Of a stretch of DNA of 40,774 nucleotides, positions 1 through 10,017 are shown piece after piece (position 1 is the stretch's first letter; every line of letters begins with the position of its first letter). Both the position numbers and the translations under genes were made by a program. The DNA comes from Rhizophlyctis rosea (taxonomy: Eukaryota > Chytridiomycota > Chytridiomycetes > Rhizophlyctidales > Rhizophlyctidaceae), in NCBI GenBank assembly GCA_027596075.1, contig JADGJC010000309.1, positions 1 through 40,774 of the forward strand, written 5' to 3'. The notes under the pieces are model-generated. The model did no database searches. It saw nothing but the letters and a program-made list of their open reading frames with translations, and was not told where the DNA came from.

Positions 1-60
1 GGGTGGGGGGCCGGCCGCGGCGCCCCCCCCCCGCCTGGGGGGGGGCGGGGCGGGGCAGTG
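1..60. other. G/C-only low-complexity edge of the window
   Basis: The first 56 bases contain a single T (position 4) apart from G and C, plus one more T at 36, and consist of runs of G and C. Ordinary A/T-containing sequence begins around 57. The composition resembles the block at 21177-21428 and nothing else in the window. It may be a genuine GC island, but a poor consensus call or contig-end artefact is equally likely, so the exon boundary of the gene that follows is uncertain. Confidence 0.5.
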
Positions 61-64
61 CTAG

Positions 65-352
65 GGGTCGACGCGTGTGGATGAGGGGGAGCGGGAGGGG
101 GATGTGCCAATGGCGGCGTCTGAGGGCAAGGGAAAGCAGAAAGTGTATGAGCGGGTGGAGGACGCGGCGGATGGGGTTGAGACTGATGGGAAGCGGAAGA
201 GGAGTTTGGAGGGTGAGGAGCTGGGGGATGGGGTTGATGGTGGTGAGAAGAGGGAGATGAGTTTGGTTTTGGTGGATCCTGGAATCTTGGAGCTTGAAGA
301 TGGGGGACCGAAGAAGCCGGCTAAGAAGAAGTCTAAGAAGAGGCGACGTTGA
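65..352 (+). CDS. 3'-terminal exon of an unrecognised gene with a lysine-rich, nuclear-type C-terminus
   Basis: An open frame runs from about 65 to a TGA at 350-352. An in-frame TAG at 62-64 can be the AG of a splice acceptor (gctag|ggg), so I read this as a last exon whose upstream exons lie outside the window or in the GC block. The roughly 95 visible residues are rich in Asp, Glu, Gly and Lys. They carry KRKR at about residue 46 and end in PKKPAKKKSKKRRR, a strong bipartite-like nuclear or nucleolar localisation signal. I recognise no domain. Nuclear or nucleolar location is inference from composition. A chance ORF is less likely because the biased charged composition runs to the stop codon. 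Confidence 0.42.
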   Translation, partial: GSTRVDEGEREGDVPMAASEGKGKQKVYERVEDAADGVETDGKRKRSLEGEELGDGVDGGEKREMSLVLVDPGILELEDGGPKKPAKKKSKKRRR

Positions 353-779
353 ATGTTGAGGGGTACGGGTTTGGGTTTTGTAGCTTTTGGGAGGGTTGAT
401 TGGATCGTATAGTTTTCTTTCGTATGATTCATGTAAATATTGGTTGTAATATATAGCTCTTTTGTCATGCAGTACATTTTGAAATGTGTGAAGGAGAGGT
501 TTGGTCTTCATGGTTCACAGTCTTTCCTCAATTTTCACCAGCAACCACTTTTGAAAGCGGGGATTGGTGACTTCGGATTGCACATACCTTCCCAATCTTT
601 CCGGAGCTCTCACAATTTGCTATAATGATGTTATTTACAGACAAGCTTTACGGGGGTATCATCTACTACACTACAATTATTCTCTTACTCCATCACCACT
701 ATGCTACCTTCTCGCCTCCTATCTACTTCCTTTGTACGGCCCCTCCTCCTCGTTCCCACCCCCTTTCCTACTATTTACT
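353..779. other. Convergent intergenic region, no gene seen
   Basis: This spacer separates the 3' ends of the lysine-rich gene (+) and the NCE101-like gene (-). It is T-rich at 400-480 and CT-rich at 680-780. It presumably holds the 3' untranslated regions and polyadenylation sites of both genes; I see no further coding potential. Confidence 0.5.
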
Positions 780-1010
780 TCACTTCTCCGCCCCCGCCTC
801 AATATCGATTTTGATGCGTTTGGGAGGCTGGATACCAGCACGCCAGCGGGCGACTTTACGGGCAAATAAAGCGGGTAGACGGTCGTGCGGGTTTGGGTAG
901 TTTCTGCGTTCGTTTATGACGAAGCCTGCTGTTCCTATTGCGAGGAAGATGAATGGGTCGAGGGTTGGGGATATGAAGGAGTGGTATTGAACGAGGCGGG
1001 GGGCGGACAT
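780..1010 (-). CDS. NCE101-like small membrane protein (non-classical export protein 1 family)
   Basis: Single exon, ATG at 1010-1008, TGA at 782-780, 76 residues. The core matches the fungal NCE101 family: LVQY near the N-terminus (residues 6-9), a DP pair (residues 17-18) entering one hydrophobic segment (about 18-32, PFIFLAIGTAGFVIN), then ER, then a basic helix ending in an RW pair (residues 54-55). Family members are tiny single-pass proteins (about 50-60 residues) implicated in export of leaderless proteins in yeast; the biochemical role is unclear. The C-terminal tail after RW is about 20 residues longer than in yeast. The frame stays open upstream to 1172, but that stretch is His/Ser/Thr-rich, unlike the family, and is probably 5' leader. 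Divergent from SEY1, 406 nt between start codons. Confidence 0.72.
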   Translation of the reverse strand: MSAPRLVQYHSFISPTLDPFIFLAIGTAGFVINERRNYPNPHDRLPALFARKVARWRAGIQPPKRIKIDIEAGAEK

Positions 1011-1416
1011 TGTGGTGTTTGAGGTGGTGGTGGAGGAGCGGGGGTGTGGGTGAGATTTGGAGCTGCTCAAGTTGGTGTAGTGGGTATGGTTGCTGATGAA
1101 ATTGGAATGCTTCAGAGGGAAGATCAGAGGGAAAGTGACCCTTTCGATTTCGTTCAAGTTGAAGAATTGCATGACGTGGCTTATCCAATTATCCCCATGA
1201 TAATCACAGCTACATTCCAGCTACAACCAATCTCCGTCATATTTCCGCCCAAAGTTGCCAAACGTCACACGTTTCCGTCCCCAAAAGCATCTTCCTGGTG
1301 TCATCTTCGATTCCCACCTTCTCACCAACATCTATCCCGGCTCACTGAGAACCGATAAAGAACATCTCGAATACAACCCAAGTTTGCGAGACACTTTGTG
1401 AAACACATAACCAGGA
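1011..1416. promoter_or_regulatory. Shared divergent promoter region of NCE101-like gene and SEY1
   Basis: The 406 nt between the two start codons must hold both promoters and leaders. The SEY1 side (1195-1416) is rich in C and A with CA-repeats, as are the leaders of KGD4 (about 6180-6250) and of the response regulator (about 31540-31568). I see no convincing TATA box. That this is a bidirectional promoter is inferred from gene orientation only. Confidence 0.4.
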
Positions 1417-4400
1417 ATGGCCTCCTCGGACGCGACCGTCCCAGACGTTGACGTCGTGCCAGATGGCAAGAAGTCGTCAAGTTGGGACAACGTCAACCCC
1501 AACGACCCGCGGTTGCAAATTGTTGACGAGAACCAGGAATTCACGTGGGTTGTCCTTCTTGATATGCTGAGCCACTGCCCCCTTGTGTTCATGGACGTCA
1601 GCCAATTCACTTCCTACACTCCTTCAGACCGCTCCTCCAGGATTATATGAAAACAAAATGGAACCTCGCGGACCGAGGGTTTGACTACAACGTCGTGGCG
1701 GTGTTTGGGTCGCAGAGTACTGGAAAGAGTATGTGCTTCCGTTCAAGTGCGAAGCCATTGCGCGCCGGTCTGACTTCGACTGCAACATAGGTACTCTCCT
1801 CAACCGATTGTTTGGAACCACTTTTGACGTGATGAACGAGGTGCAAAGACAGCAGACCACCAAGGGTATGCAATCATGGTGCTCGGCAGCCAATGAAGGT
1901 TATGCTAACAGCTATTCATTCAGGTATCTGGGCATGCAAGGCCAATGACGCAAATTTGCTGGTGATGGATGTGGAGGGAACGGATGGGCGGGAACGGGGA
2001 GAAAATCAGGTATGCACAGCATAGGGCATGACACCCGATGCAATCATCAACGACTGTCATGAAGGATTTCGAGCGAAAGAGTGCCCTCTTCTCTTTGGCA
2101 ATCTCCGAGGTTCTGATCGTCAACATGTGGGAAACGATGGTTGGACTTTACAACGGAGCGAACATGGGCTTGTTGAAGACGGTGTTCGAAGTCAATTTGC
2201 AACTCTTCCAAAAGCATGGGTAAGATCTCCGCTGCCGAAACTTTGATGTCAGAAAACCTGACCCGGATGGTTCCAAGCTCTCCAAAGACGTGTCTGTTCT
2301 TTGTCATCCGCGATTTCACAGAGCAGACGCCGCTTGAGAACCTGGGCGCAACGCTGATCAAGGATCTGGAGCGGATATGGGCAGGGCTGGTAAAGGTAAG
2401 GTTGCGGATCGTGAAACTGATTAAATAAGGCGTGCCGACGTGGGTCGCCTTTACAGCCTGCTGGCAAAGAGGACAGCCTTATCAGTGATTACTTCGACTT
2501 CGACTTTGCCGCCCTACCGCACAAAGTATATGCGCAAACGCAGTTCAATGAGAAGACTGACGCACTGCGAAAACGGTATGGGTGCATGCTACTTATTTCC
2601 TGTCTAGTTCACCTTCTGAGCAGCGCAATTCGTTCGCGATCAGATTTGTGAACAAGTCCGACACCAAGTTTGCTTTCAAACCCAACTACCACAAGCACAT
2701 CCCCGCGGACGGGTTCCCGAAATTTGCTGAATCGATCTGGGAAAAGATTGTTACAAATCGGGATCTTGATCTGCCTACCCAGCAACAGCTCTTGGCGCAG
2801 TTCCGGTGTGATGAGATTGCGAGGGTAAAGCGCATGATGGAACAAGAATGCTATACGCATTGTGGCTGATATGTTGGCGCTAGGGTGTCTTCGAGTCATT
2901 TTCTGAGGCCGTGAAGGGATATAGCAGTCAGTTGAAGGCCGGACGAGTATTGGAGACCTTCGGCAGTGAAATACAAGATATCACGCAGACGGCGCTGAGT
3001 AAGTTCCGTTTTTCCGTTTGACGAGATCTAGCCTCAAACTAAGCTCGCATCCCCACTTGTAGAAACGTTCGACCAAGACGCAAGTCGTTACCATAAGGAA
3101 GTGTATCAAACTCAAAGAAAGGAACTATACAAGAAGATGGAAACGGTCCTACGAGCAGATTACATCCAACAATTGATCAACCTTCATAAACGAGCTCTCG
3201 CCATCTTTACAGATGGGTTGGCGGTAAATGTGAAGTGCAGGGTTTGACGTGCTGCCTCAACTAACAAAGTTTTGACCTTTAGGACAAACTGAAAGGCGAT
3301 GAAAGCGATTTTGCTGTCAAACTGCGGGACAGTCGGAATGAGGCGGACGAGTATTACCGAAAGATTTCAGAAGGTACTCAGACGCCTGCGAGTCAATTTT
3401 GTCAAATGTGATTTTGACATTGCTGCTTGACAGGAAGCAAGTTGGATGGAGCGGGTTGGACCAGCGACGAGTATTATGCTCAGTTCTTGTCGGAGCTTGA
3501 CGAGTTAGCCACTTCGAAGAAGGAGGAAGCGGTGGATAAAATTATTAAGGGGTTGGAGGTACATTGAGACATGAGATTGTATCAGTGGATCTGTTTCTCA
3601 ACTTCCATCTGAATATCAGAAATCAATATCGAACACGCTTGCGGAACCGATAAGCTTGCAACTGAATGAAGGGGCACCCGATATGTGGCGCAAGGTGAAC
3701 AACACATTTGTTGATGCCGTTTCTGGAGCGGAAGGGGAACTTCGTCGGCGGTTGAATGGTGGGTAATTCATATGTTCTCCCTTTGTCCGATCGTCCAACG
3801 CAGTCACATGCTCATCCATCTTATACTCACATAGGCTTTGAATTCACCGACGACAACGTCACCCTCCAAGTCCAAGAACTCAAACTACAAGCATGGGACG
3901 CTCTCCAAAAGAGTATCCGGGAAGAAGTGAAGGACGCGCAGATGATTGAGCGGTTACGTGCGCGGTTTGAGAGGGTGTTCCGGTATGATGATAAGGGAGT
4001 GCCGAAGGTGTGGACTCCTGGGGAGGATATGGATGGGCAGTTTGCGAAGGCGAGGGATGAGGTTTGTGTGTGGGGAGTTTTGTGGTTGGGATTTGAAGAG
4101 GTGTTTGGCTGATGGTTTTTGTGTGATTTTTTGAAGGCGGAGAAATTGGCGGTTCGGTTCACGAAGTTTGATGTGCCGTTAACGTCGATTGATACGGACA
4201 TTACGCATGATGAGGTTTGTTTGGATTGACATCAAGCGAACGGTTTTGACGAGATCTCGAAGTATATCATACTGACTCACCACGCTAAAACTGCAGCGTT
4301 TCGAGCAAGACTCCCTTGTCATCATCCCCGCAAGCAAGTTGCAAAATCTCCGAGAACGGTTCCGACGCGAGGCGGATTTGCTGTTTGTTGAAGCAAAGCG

Positions 4401-4967
4401 CTCGATTGTCAGCACTACGGCGAATTTGCCCACGTGGGCCATTGGAGCCATGGTGCTTTTGGGGTGGAATGAGTTCTGGGCTGTTGCCTGGACGGTGTGG
4501 GCTAGTCCGATTTTGTGTCTGCTGGTTGTGTTGATGGGGCTTGGTGGGTGATTTGTTGATCTAGTTTGGTGGGGTTGAGCTATTTGGAGAAAACTTACAT
4601 TATTGAAATTGCAGGAACCTACGTCACATGGTACATCGGGATGTTGGGACCCGTCGCCCGGGGTGCACAAGTGGTTGCTGGTGAAGGGATGCGGCATGCG
4701 GCTGGCGCGCTGAAGGCGCAGGGGATTGATGTGGATGGGATTATGGATGGGAGTGCGATTATGAATGGGACGTTGGCGTTGAAAGAGAAGGGGCCTCTTG
4801 GACGGGTGAAGGGTGGTGCTGGTGCTGGTGGGAAGAAGGGGGAGTTGTTTAGGTTTGCGAGCAGTCCGAGTTCGTTGGGGGAGGGTGATGGGGAAGGGGA
4901 GGGGATTGAGTTGAAGGAGAGGAATGGGGCGAGGAGGAGGAAGGGTGGGGGGAGTGATGAGGAGTAG
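1417..4967 (+). CDS. SEY1: Sey1 / RHD3 / atlastin-like dynamin-related GTPase (ER membrane fusion), 17 exons
   Basis: Sey1-type GTPase that tethers and fuses ER tubules; predicted 844 residues, normal for fungal Sey1. Exons: 1417-1544, 1628-1728, 1791-1865, 1924-2009, 2065-2219, 2278-2395, 2457-2575, 2608-2824, 2884-2998, 3063-3223, 3283-3373, 3434-3558, 3620-3758, 3835-4061, 4137-4214, 4297-4543, 4615-4967. All introns are GT-AG, 32-83 nt, and phases join perfectly. P-loop GSQSTGKS at residues 70-77, split by intron 2; switch [16 protein letters not shown] at 117-130; guanine-specificity RD at 193-194 in VIRDF. A long helical bundle follows, then a hydrophobic hairpin at about 690-740 ([12 protein letters not shown], then [15 protein letters not shown]) that anchors the protein in the ER with both ends cytosolic. 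The tail of about 95 residues is Gly/Glu/Lys-rich and poorly conserved. First ATG chosen because the next 40 codons lead straight into the family start (IVDENQEFT). Confidence 0.95.
2576..2607 (+). other. 32-nt intron in SEY1 (intron 7)
   Basis: GTATGG...TCTAG, only 32 nt, joins CG|T (Arg) and restores the frame into the conserved [13 protein letters not shown] block. Without removal the frame would be lost, so splicing is required if SEY1 is functional. Other SEY1 introns are 55-83 nt. Confidence 0.75.
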
Positions 4968-5164
4968 GGGGCCGCTTTCAGGTTATTTTCTTTTGGCATT
5001 ATTTTGCGGTTACTCCTTTTCCTTTGTATGCACGTTGTAATTTTGATATGAATGCTGAGCAGAATTCCCATGCATTTACTGTAAGTCATGCTCCATTCCT
5101 CAACTCAATTTCACACATCACAAAGAGACAGATGGAACACTTCCAAGTGTGTCTGTTGTATTTT
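4968..5164. terminator. Convergent 3' region of SEY1 and the F-box-like gene
   Basis: A T-rich 197-nt spacer between two stop codons, with TTATTTTCTTTTGG at about 4981 and TGTTGTATTTTTT at about 5155. Presumably holds both polyadenylation sites. No ORF of note on either strand. Confidence 0.35.
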
Positions 5165-5965
5165 TTACCGGATGACTTTACAGGAGCCATCAGCACCGAC
5201 CAAACAGCACTCATCCGAAGCTGTGATCTCATCTCCCAAAAACTGAATTGCATATTCCCATGTACCCTTTTTAATGGCCATCTTCTCCTCATCTTCATCT
5301 CGAGGATCATCAACCACACCATACGCAGCCCACCCCACCTCCACAGTAGGCTTCAGCAAAATGGAGAGATCAGGCTGCGGGCCATAAGAATTGTGGGGGG
5401 AGTGCCAAACATGGTTGGAAGATGCGGTTCCGTCCCTGCAGAAGATTTTGTATGGGATGTCGGTGTAGGAGAATTTGCTGTGGGGGAGGATGACTTTGTC
5501 CAGGAGGTCTTTGAAGTCTGGGTCGGATGAGCGGAAGAATATGGCTGGGATGAAGGGATGGATGTCTAAGAAGGGGTTTGTGAATGCTGTGCGGAGTTGG
5601 TCTGTTGATATGTGGGCTTTTAGGTCGTCTACGTGGCTGTGGGGTTTTGGGGATGGATAGGGCGGTTTTTTGTGGTGGGGTAAGGATGAGAGAGAGCGTT
5701 TTTTTTTTAACGCAGACAATTGTTTTGGTGTGGGGGTTACCCGGTGTACTTACAAGATGAGGGTTTTGATTTGTGCGGCATGGATTAGACACACTTGGCG
5801 GCGGAGGCGGGTTAGGTGGGTGCGGAAGGTTTTGTTGGTGTGTAGGAGGGAGGCGTATTGGGAGAGGTGGGCGCGGGAGAGGAGGTGGTCTCCTACGTAG
5901 TCGACAAGAATTGTGTGGAGTATCTCGGTGGGGAGGGATAGAAGGGTTGGAGGGGGTTCGGACAT
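5165..5965 (-). CDS. F-box-like protein of unknown target, 2 exons
   Basis: Predicted 227 residues. Exon 1 5965-5754, intron 5753-5637 (GTAAGT...CACAG, 117 nt), exon 2 5636-5165, TAA at 5167-5165. Residues 8-17 (LLSLPTEILH) followed by a predicted three-helix stretch to about residue 55 resemble the start of an F-box, the motif that binds Skp1 in SCF ubiquitin ligases. The rest has no leucine-rich, WD or Kelch repeats and no domain I recognise; it ends with CKVIR. If the F-box is real, the downstream part would select the substrate. The frame stays open upstream to 6181 but the natural start is the ATG at 5965, directly before the F-box. Divergent from KGD4 (286 nt between starts), convergent with SEY1. 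Confidence 0.58.
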
Positions 5966-6251
5966 GATGGCACGTTGGTGGGGAAAAGAGAGGAAGGAAG
6001 TAGTTGGGGGAGAGAGTGGGGAAAGAGGCACAAGAGGGCGCGAGCCATAAAAATAGCCTGGGCCTGGGGTGACATGACACGACATCAAATCCTGAGATGA
6101 GTCGGTCCAGAGCCAGAGGCCCAGAACCAAAATAATCGTCCCCTTTCCACACATCCAAATTTCCCAAACCTCATCTTCCATCTATCCACCTCACAAACCA
6201 ATACTCACACCACACCATACCCGCACGCACGTTCCCTTACCAAGTCACAAA
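5966..6251. promoter_or_regulatory. Divergent promoter region between the F-box-like gene and KGD4
   Basis: 286 nt separate the two start codons. The KGD4 half (6125-6250) is strongly C/A-rich on the plus strand with repeated CACA/CCCA, typical of leaders elsewhere in this window. No clear TATA box. Role inferred from orientation. Confidence 0.35.
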
Positions 6252-6723
6252 ATGTCCCCACTCCGCAAACACATCCCCCTGATCAAATTCCTCGGCCCGC
6301 GCGCCAAACTCCAACACTCATCTCCATCCGCAACCCCAACGCCCCAACCGACAGCATCCTCCTCCCCGTCCTCCTCCTCAGCACGAGCATCAACATCTTC
6401 CTCTGGCGTACGAATCCTGACATATGATGCTATCACACAACTGCCCAAACGGTTGCAGAGGAAGGGACTGAGCGAGAAGGAGATTGCGGCTATTGACGTA
6501 AGTCTGCGTAATTGCATTGGGGGACTTTATTTTCTACTATCAGGGGTGGCAGACGAGTATGGTGGCTGTCGTAGTCGCAATTTGCTTTGCGTATACGTGC
6601 CGGTGTGCAATGTCAGACGATGAGTTTTCAACACACGCACAACAAGTGAATTGATCAAAAATCTAACAATCACAATGATTTCCTCAGGCGGGCGGTGCAG
6701 ACTTCATCTTGACAGGAGCTTAG
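6252..6723 (+). CDS. KGD4: Kgd4/YMR31/MRPS36 family mitochondrial protein (2-oxoglutarate dehydrogenase adaptor), 2 exons
   Basis: Predicted 93 residues. Exon 1 6252-6497, intron 6498-6687 (GTAAGT...CTCAG, 190 nt), exon 2 6688-6723 with only 11 codons plus TAG. The N-terminus (SPLRKHIPLIKFLGPR) gives the IKF-G-R signature of the family. A Ser/Pro/Thr-rich linker at 25-51 follows. The C-terminal block LPKRLQRKGLSEKEIAAID joins the conserved GGA of exon 2, which reads AGGADFILTGA. The family was first called a mitochondrial ribosomal protein (YMR31, MRPS36). It is now known as Kgd4, which recruits the E3 subunit to the 2-oxoglutarate dehydrogenase complex in the matrix. The essential C-terminal motif sits across the intron, so single-ORF gene callers would truncate it. 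Confidence 0.82.
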
Positions 6724-8761
6724 ATTCAACTTGCAACCATATTGTACAGCTATATCGTAGAATAATACAGTTTTTTGGTTCTGTTGAAAAGGCATTTTGG
6801 GAGGTGGGTGCAGAGCCCCCCACAGGGTTGAATTGTCTTTGCAATGCGTGTCTTCACAAGGCAGGAACGTGGCATGCGCTGCTATTGTTGGGACGTGAAT
6901 GCGGAAGAAGACAAGTGTTCAGAGGTTGAATTCAGAAGAAATATAGAGGCATAATGCCGGGACAAGTCGATCACGCAGCACGACACACTTGAGCGCAGTA
7001 CTTTGGTCATGGATGTAACGAAACCCAGCAGAATGAGTGTGCCTGAAATTGAAATCGTGACGTTGGCTACATGACCACATAGATGCAGTCAAAAAGGGAT
7101 CTCAATACTACATACATTTCAGTCCTTCAACTGAACGGTTGAGTCCACATCAAGTAAGCTACCCCGACAGATTCTCAAATTGCAAAAATAAGGATCATGA
7201 CCGTCCATTCTCATTGACCACTCTTACACAATATCCATTTCTTTCGCTGCAAAATTTCCCAATCCATCCCTCGTGTTCCTTCATTTGACATTGTCAAACA
7301 TTCGTCTGCCCATCGTAAAGTCCTCGTCAGCACGCGCGCCCGCTTCCCGCCATAAGATTACTACCTAAAGTACGCCTACTCTGGGGCATATAGCGTAATC
7401 CACTTCAACACTCGTTCAAGACATCCTTCGATGCGTTCAATCCATCGGGATATTTCCGAACCATCCGCAATACGACCCACTATAGAATATGTACAACTTG
7501 TTTCATCCAGTTTCAGAGGGTTGTGCCGTGCGAAAAGGTAATGGCAAGAGCGACGCCGGAGCCGCACGTACATGTTCATGCATGCCCTTATAAATGGACA
7601 GTAAAATCGTGACCAAGTAAATACAGCGGTTCTGATGATCAATTAATTATTTCCATAATTCAGCATAGGAATGACTCAAAGAAGATCAAACGCAAAGGAA
7701 GGACAACCTTGCATAACGCCCTAGAAGCCTCATGAGCGTGCTATAGTATTATTTGATGTGTTCGCGTTCGAAATTGTTCTCAAAGAAAAATCGTTATCAA
7801 TTGCTCCGCGCCGTAAAATATGAACGAATGAGGACGCTTCAACGTTGAAGTGATTCCAATGGCAATCGGGAAAGCACAGCCATTATATGTCCAAGGCGGG
7901 CGTTGAACCCCTGCAACCAGCTGTTGCCGAAACCGAAGGACAAAAAACCCCCAATCTGGCAATGGCCAAGAAGTCGAAATCCGCAAACCCCAACGAAAGA
8001 CCACATCCAACACTCCCAAAACTCGGACACGAGGAGCGCCAAGCAGGGAACCTGGGTAGGCCATTATTCACCGGCTCGCCAAGTCCCAAATTTCACAGGT
8101 GAGCTTCTCACAGCGGACAGGAAGCTGTGAGGTATGACCGATTAAACCTCGATGGACAATGTTGAGCGCCTGATTAGGGCCAGAAACCCAGGGAGAGAGG
8201 AAAAACGAGCATTGGCTTGTGTATTTGCAACGTCCATGTTGCTCGGTATCAATATCCGGATCTTGATGATGTCAATCTAGATAATGGAAGAAGAGATGGG
8301 CGTTTTTCAAAAACGGAACGCAGAAGCATCCTTGAGCGGTATGGCGTTGAGCAGATGACAAATCAGTGTGCGCCACAAGCCACTTGGGGTCCAATTACCG
8401 CGCAGCGCGTCTCAGGGTCCGCTAACGTTTGGCTCCAATCTTTACTCCCAACGGTGGAACCTTTTACACACTTGAACTCAGCTATTGCGTGATTGTCTTG
8501 TCTGAAACCGTGACCGACGTTCGCCGCGACGATTTTATCAAAAAATGCCGGCCATGGTAACATCTTTCTGCATTCCCTCAGCACATCCATATCCAAACAT
8601 TCACTCCCGTTTACGTTTCCTCAAAATATAGGCAAAACAGCTTCTTTGGTATGATACTCACAGCATAAATCTGCGCGCATGTTTACACCATCATTCTAGT
8701 CTTATTCTGACTCATTAACACATCTCAAAACCCAATTCCTTGCATTAGGAAGGATCTTTCC
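6724..8761. other. About 2 kb without a supported gene
   Basis: I find no family similarity on either strand. The most protein-like piece is minus strand 7510-7376, which ends in SRWIERIEGCLERVLKWI and could be an orphan 3' exon, but I found no connecting exons. Overlapping ORFs at 7780-8130 on both strands look like chance. Part of 8500-8761 probably serves as the CFAP119 promoter, or hides an additional 5' exon of that gene (see that entry). Confidence 0.4.
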
Positions 8762-10017
8762 ATGAAGCAAATCTATGACTTCAACGCTCTCCTGTCACCG
8801 CAAGATGGCTTGCGCTACCTCGAAACGGCAACACGTATTGACAGCCATCCGGAAGATAGGGGCTTGATCTTGTTGGACTTTTACTACTACAACTTGAGGT
8901 ACGATGCTTTTGGGAATACAAAGTCTGGAAAGGTGCGTCCTCTAACGATGCATCCTTCCGGCAAACAGTTTTGCAAAAGATCAATCTTTTACACCAGAGC
9001 AAACCTCAGTCTTCTTTTCCATCATGAAGGAGACATTCTACAACAGCATCGGTGCGTTGTGCGTTGTTATCGCATTGCTTGAAATACACATGTGACAAGA
9101 ATATCGCGATTGACAAAAACATACTTCCGATAGCATCACCCTTCATCCACCTCCAAAAAGACTACCAATTCTTCCAAGATCTCCTCCTTCAACACTGTAT
9201 CCACCGCCCGCCATATAGTCAGAAACTATTCTCCTTCAAAGAAATGAAGGTGGTGAATGAGTATGCCGCAACAACGTGAGTGCATGTAGTTGTTCCAATT
9301 GCAGAATGTCTGAAGATGATGAAGCGTCAGACAGGTTCTTCCGACATTATTTGATGTACAAATACGCATTCACAAAGAAGATGAGACTAGATTTCACAGC
9401 GGAGAGCGCAGCAGAAGCGGCGGAGGCGGAAAGGGCTGTGCAGGAGGCGGCAGCCGGCGGTGGTCAGATTTTGAAAGGTGGCGATTTGGAGGTTTGTACT
9501 TGGAGCAGCGATCGGAGAGTGGTGCTCCAGCATTATCTTTATGCTGTCAAACTTTGCGATACTCAAAACGCAACATCTCAACATGCAGAAGCCAGTCGAA
9601 GGCGCACTACCTCAACCATCAGAAGCAAAGGAAGAAACTCCCTCAACAACCCGACCATCTCAACCACCACCCTCCGAGCCATCAAAACCAGAACCAGCGA
9701 TGACCCCCGCTGTACCAGAAGAACAACAACCTCCTCAACCTCCAGCTCCTGAGAAACCTGCCGCTGCCGAGCCTGCTCCCGAAACCCCACGTCTCACCCC
9801 ACAAGAAATTGCAGCCCAAGAGCTCAAACACTTGGTGCAACAAACTCTGGGTACCAAACTTGACGAGCTCCGTACAGCGCTAATGACAAAGATGCAGACA
9901 CAGGAAGACCAATTGTTGGGAAAGCTGCGACGATTGGAAGATAAAGATGGTGGTGACGAGAAGGGTGGGAAGGGTGCGGCGGCGGGTGGTGCTAAAGAGA
10001 AGGGAAAGAAGAAATGA
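8762..10017 (+). CDS. CFAP119/CCDC189-like cilia- and flagella-associated protein, 5 exons
   Basis: Predicted 306 residues. Exons 8762-8932, 9030-9051 (22-nt microexon), 9134-9275, 9335-9491, 9589-10017; phases 0, 1, 2, 0. The pattern is that of CFAP119 (CCDC189), an axonemal radial-spoke-associated protein: ILLDFYYYNL (residues about 37-46), a central block QKDYQFFQDLLLQHCIHRPPYSQKLFS... read as three consecutive motifs (YQFF, HCIHRPPYS, LFSFKEM), then EYAATT joined across intron 3 to FFRHYLMYKYAFTKKMRLDF. The last exon adds a Pro/Glu/Gln-rich stretch and a coiled coil (about 235-285) ending in a Lys/Gly tail. It implies a flagellated stage. Relative to animal homologues, about 10 residues seem missing between the microexon and exon 3, so one more tiny exon or a different donor is possible. 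The N-terminus may also have an upstream exon. Convergent with the myosin gene, 189 nt apart. Confidence 0.78.
9030..9051 (+). other. 22-nt microexon of the CFAP119-like gene
   Basis: Flanked by CATGAAG upstream and a GTGCGT donor downstream, it encodes ETFYNSI plus one base. This extends exon 1 (SGK) into a segment resembling the K-T-S-x-F-x-x-I motif of animal homologues and keeps the frame into exon 3. The same GTGCGT donor is used by intron 1. Confidence 0.55.

Noticed and set aside
780..1172. Longer 130-codon reading of the NCE101-like gene
   Set aside because: The extra 54 residues are His/Ser/Thr-rich leader-like sequence with no counterpart in the family; the ATG at 1010 fits the family start.
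5370..6167. 265-codon Pro/His-rich ORF on the minus strand
   Set aside because: It overlaps both exons and the intron of the F-box-like gene in another frame; its composition is that of a shadow frame.
5750..6181. N-terminal extension of the F-box-like protein to 6181
   Set aside because: It would consume most of the divergent promoter and has no protein-like character; the F-box begins directly after the ATG at 5965.
7376..7642. Minus-strand ORF ending SRWIERIEGCLERVLKWI
   Set aside because: The end is protein-like, but no upstream exon, start context or family match could be found, so I did not call a gene.
9478..9588. ORF start upstream of the last CFAP119 exon (reading through intron 4)
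   Set aside because: GTTTGT...CATGCAG is a normal intron and phases join exon 4 to exon 5 exactly; the read-through residues are not family-like.
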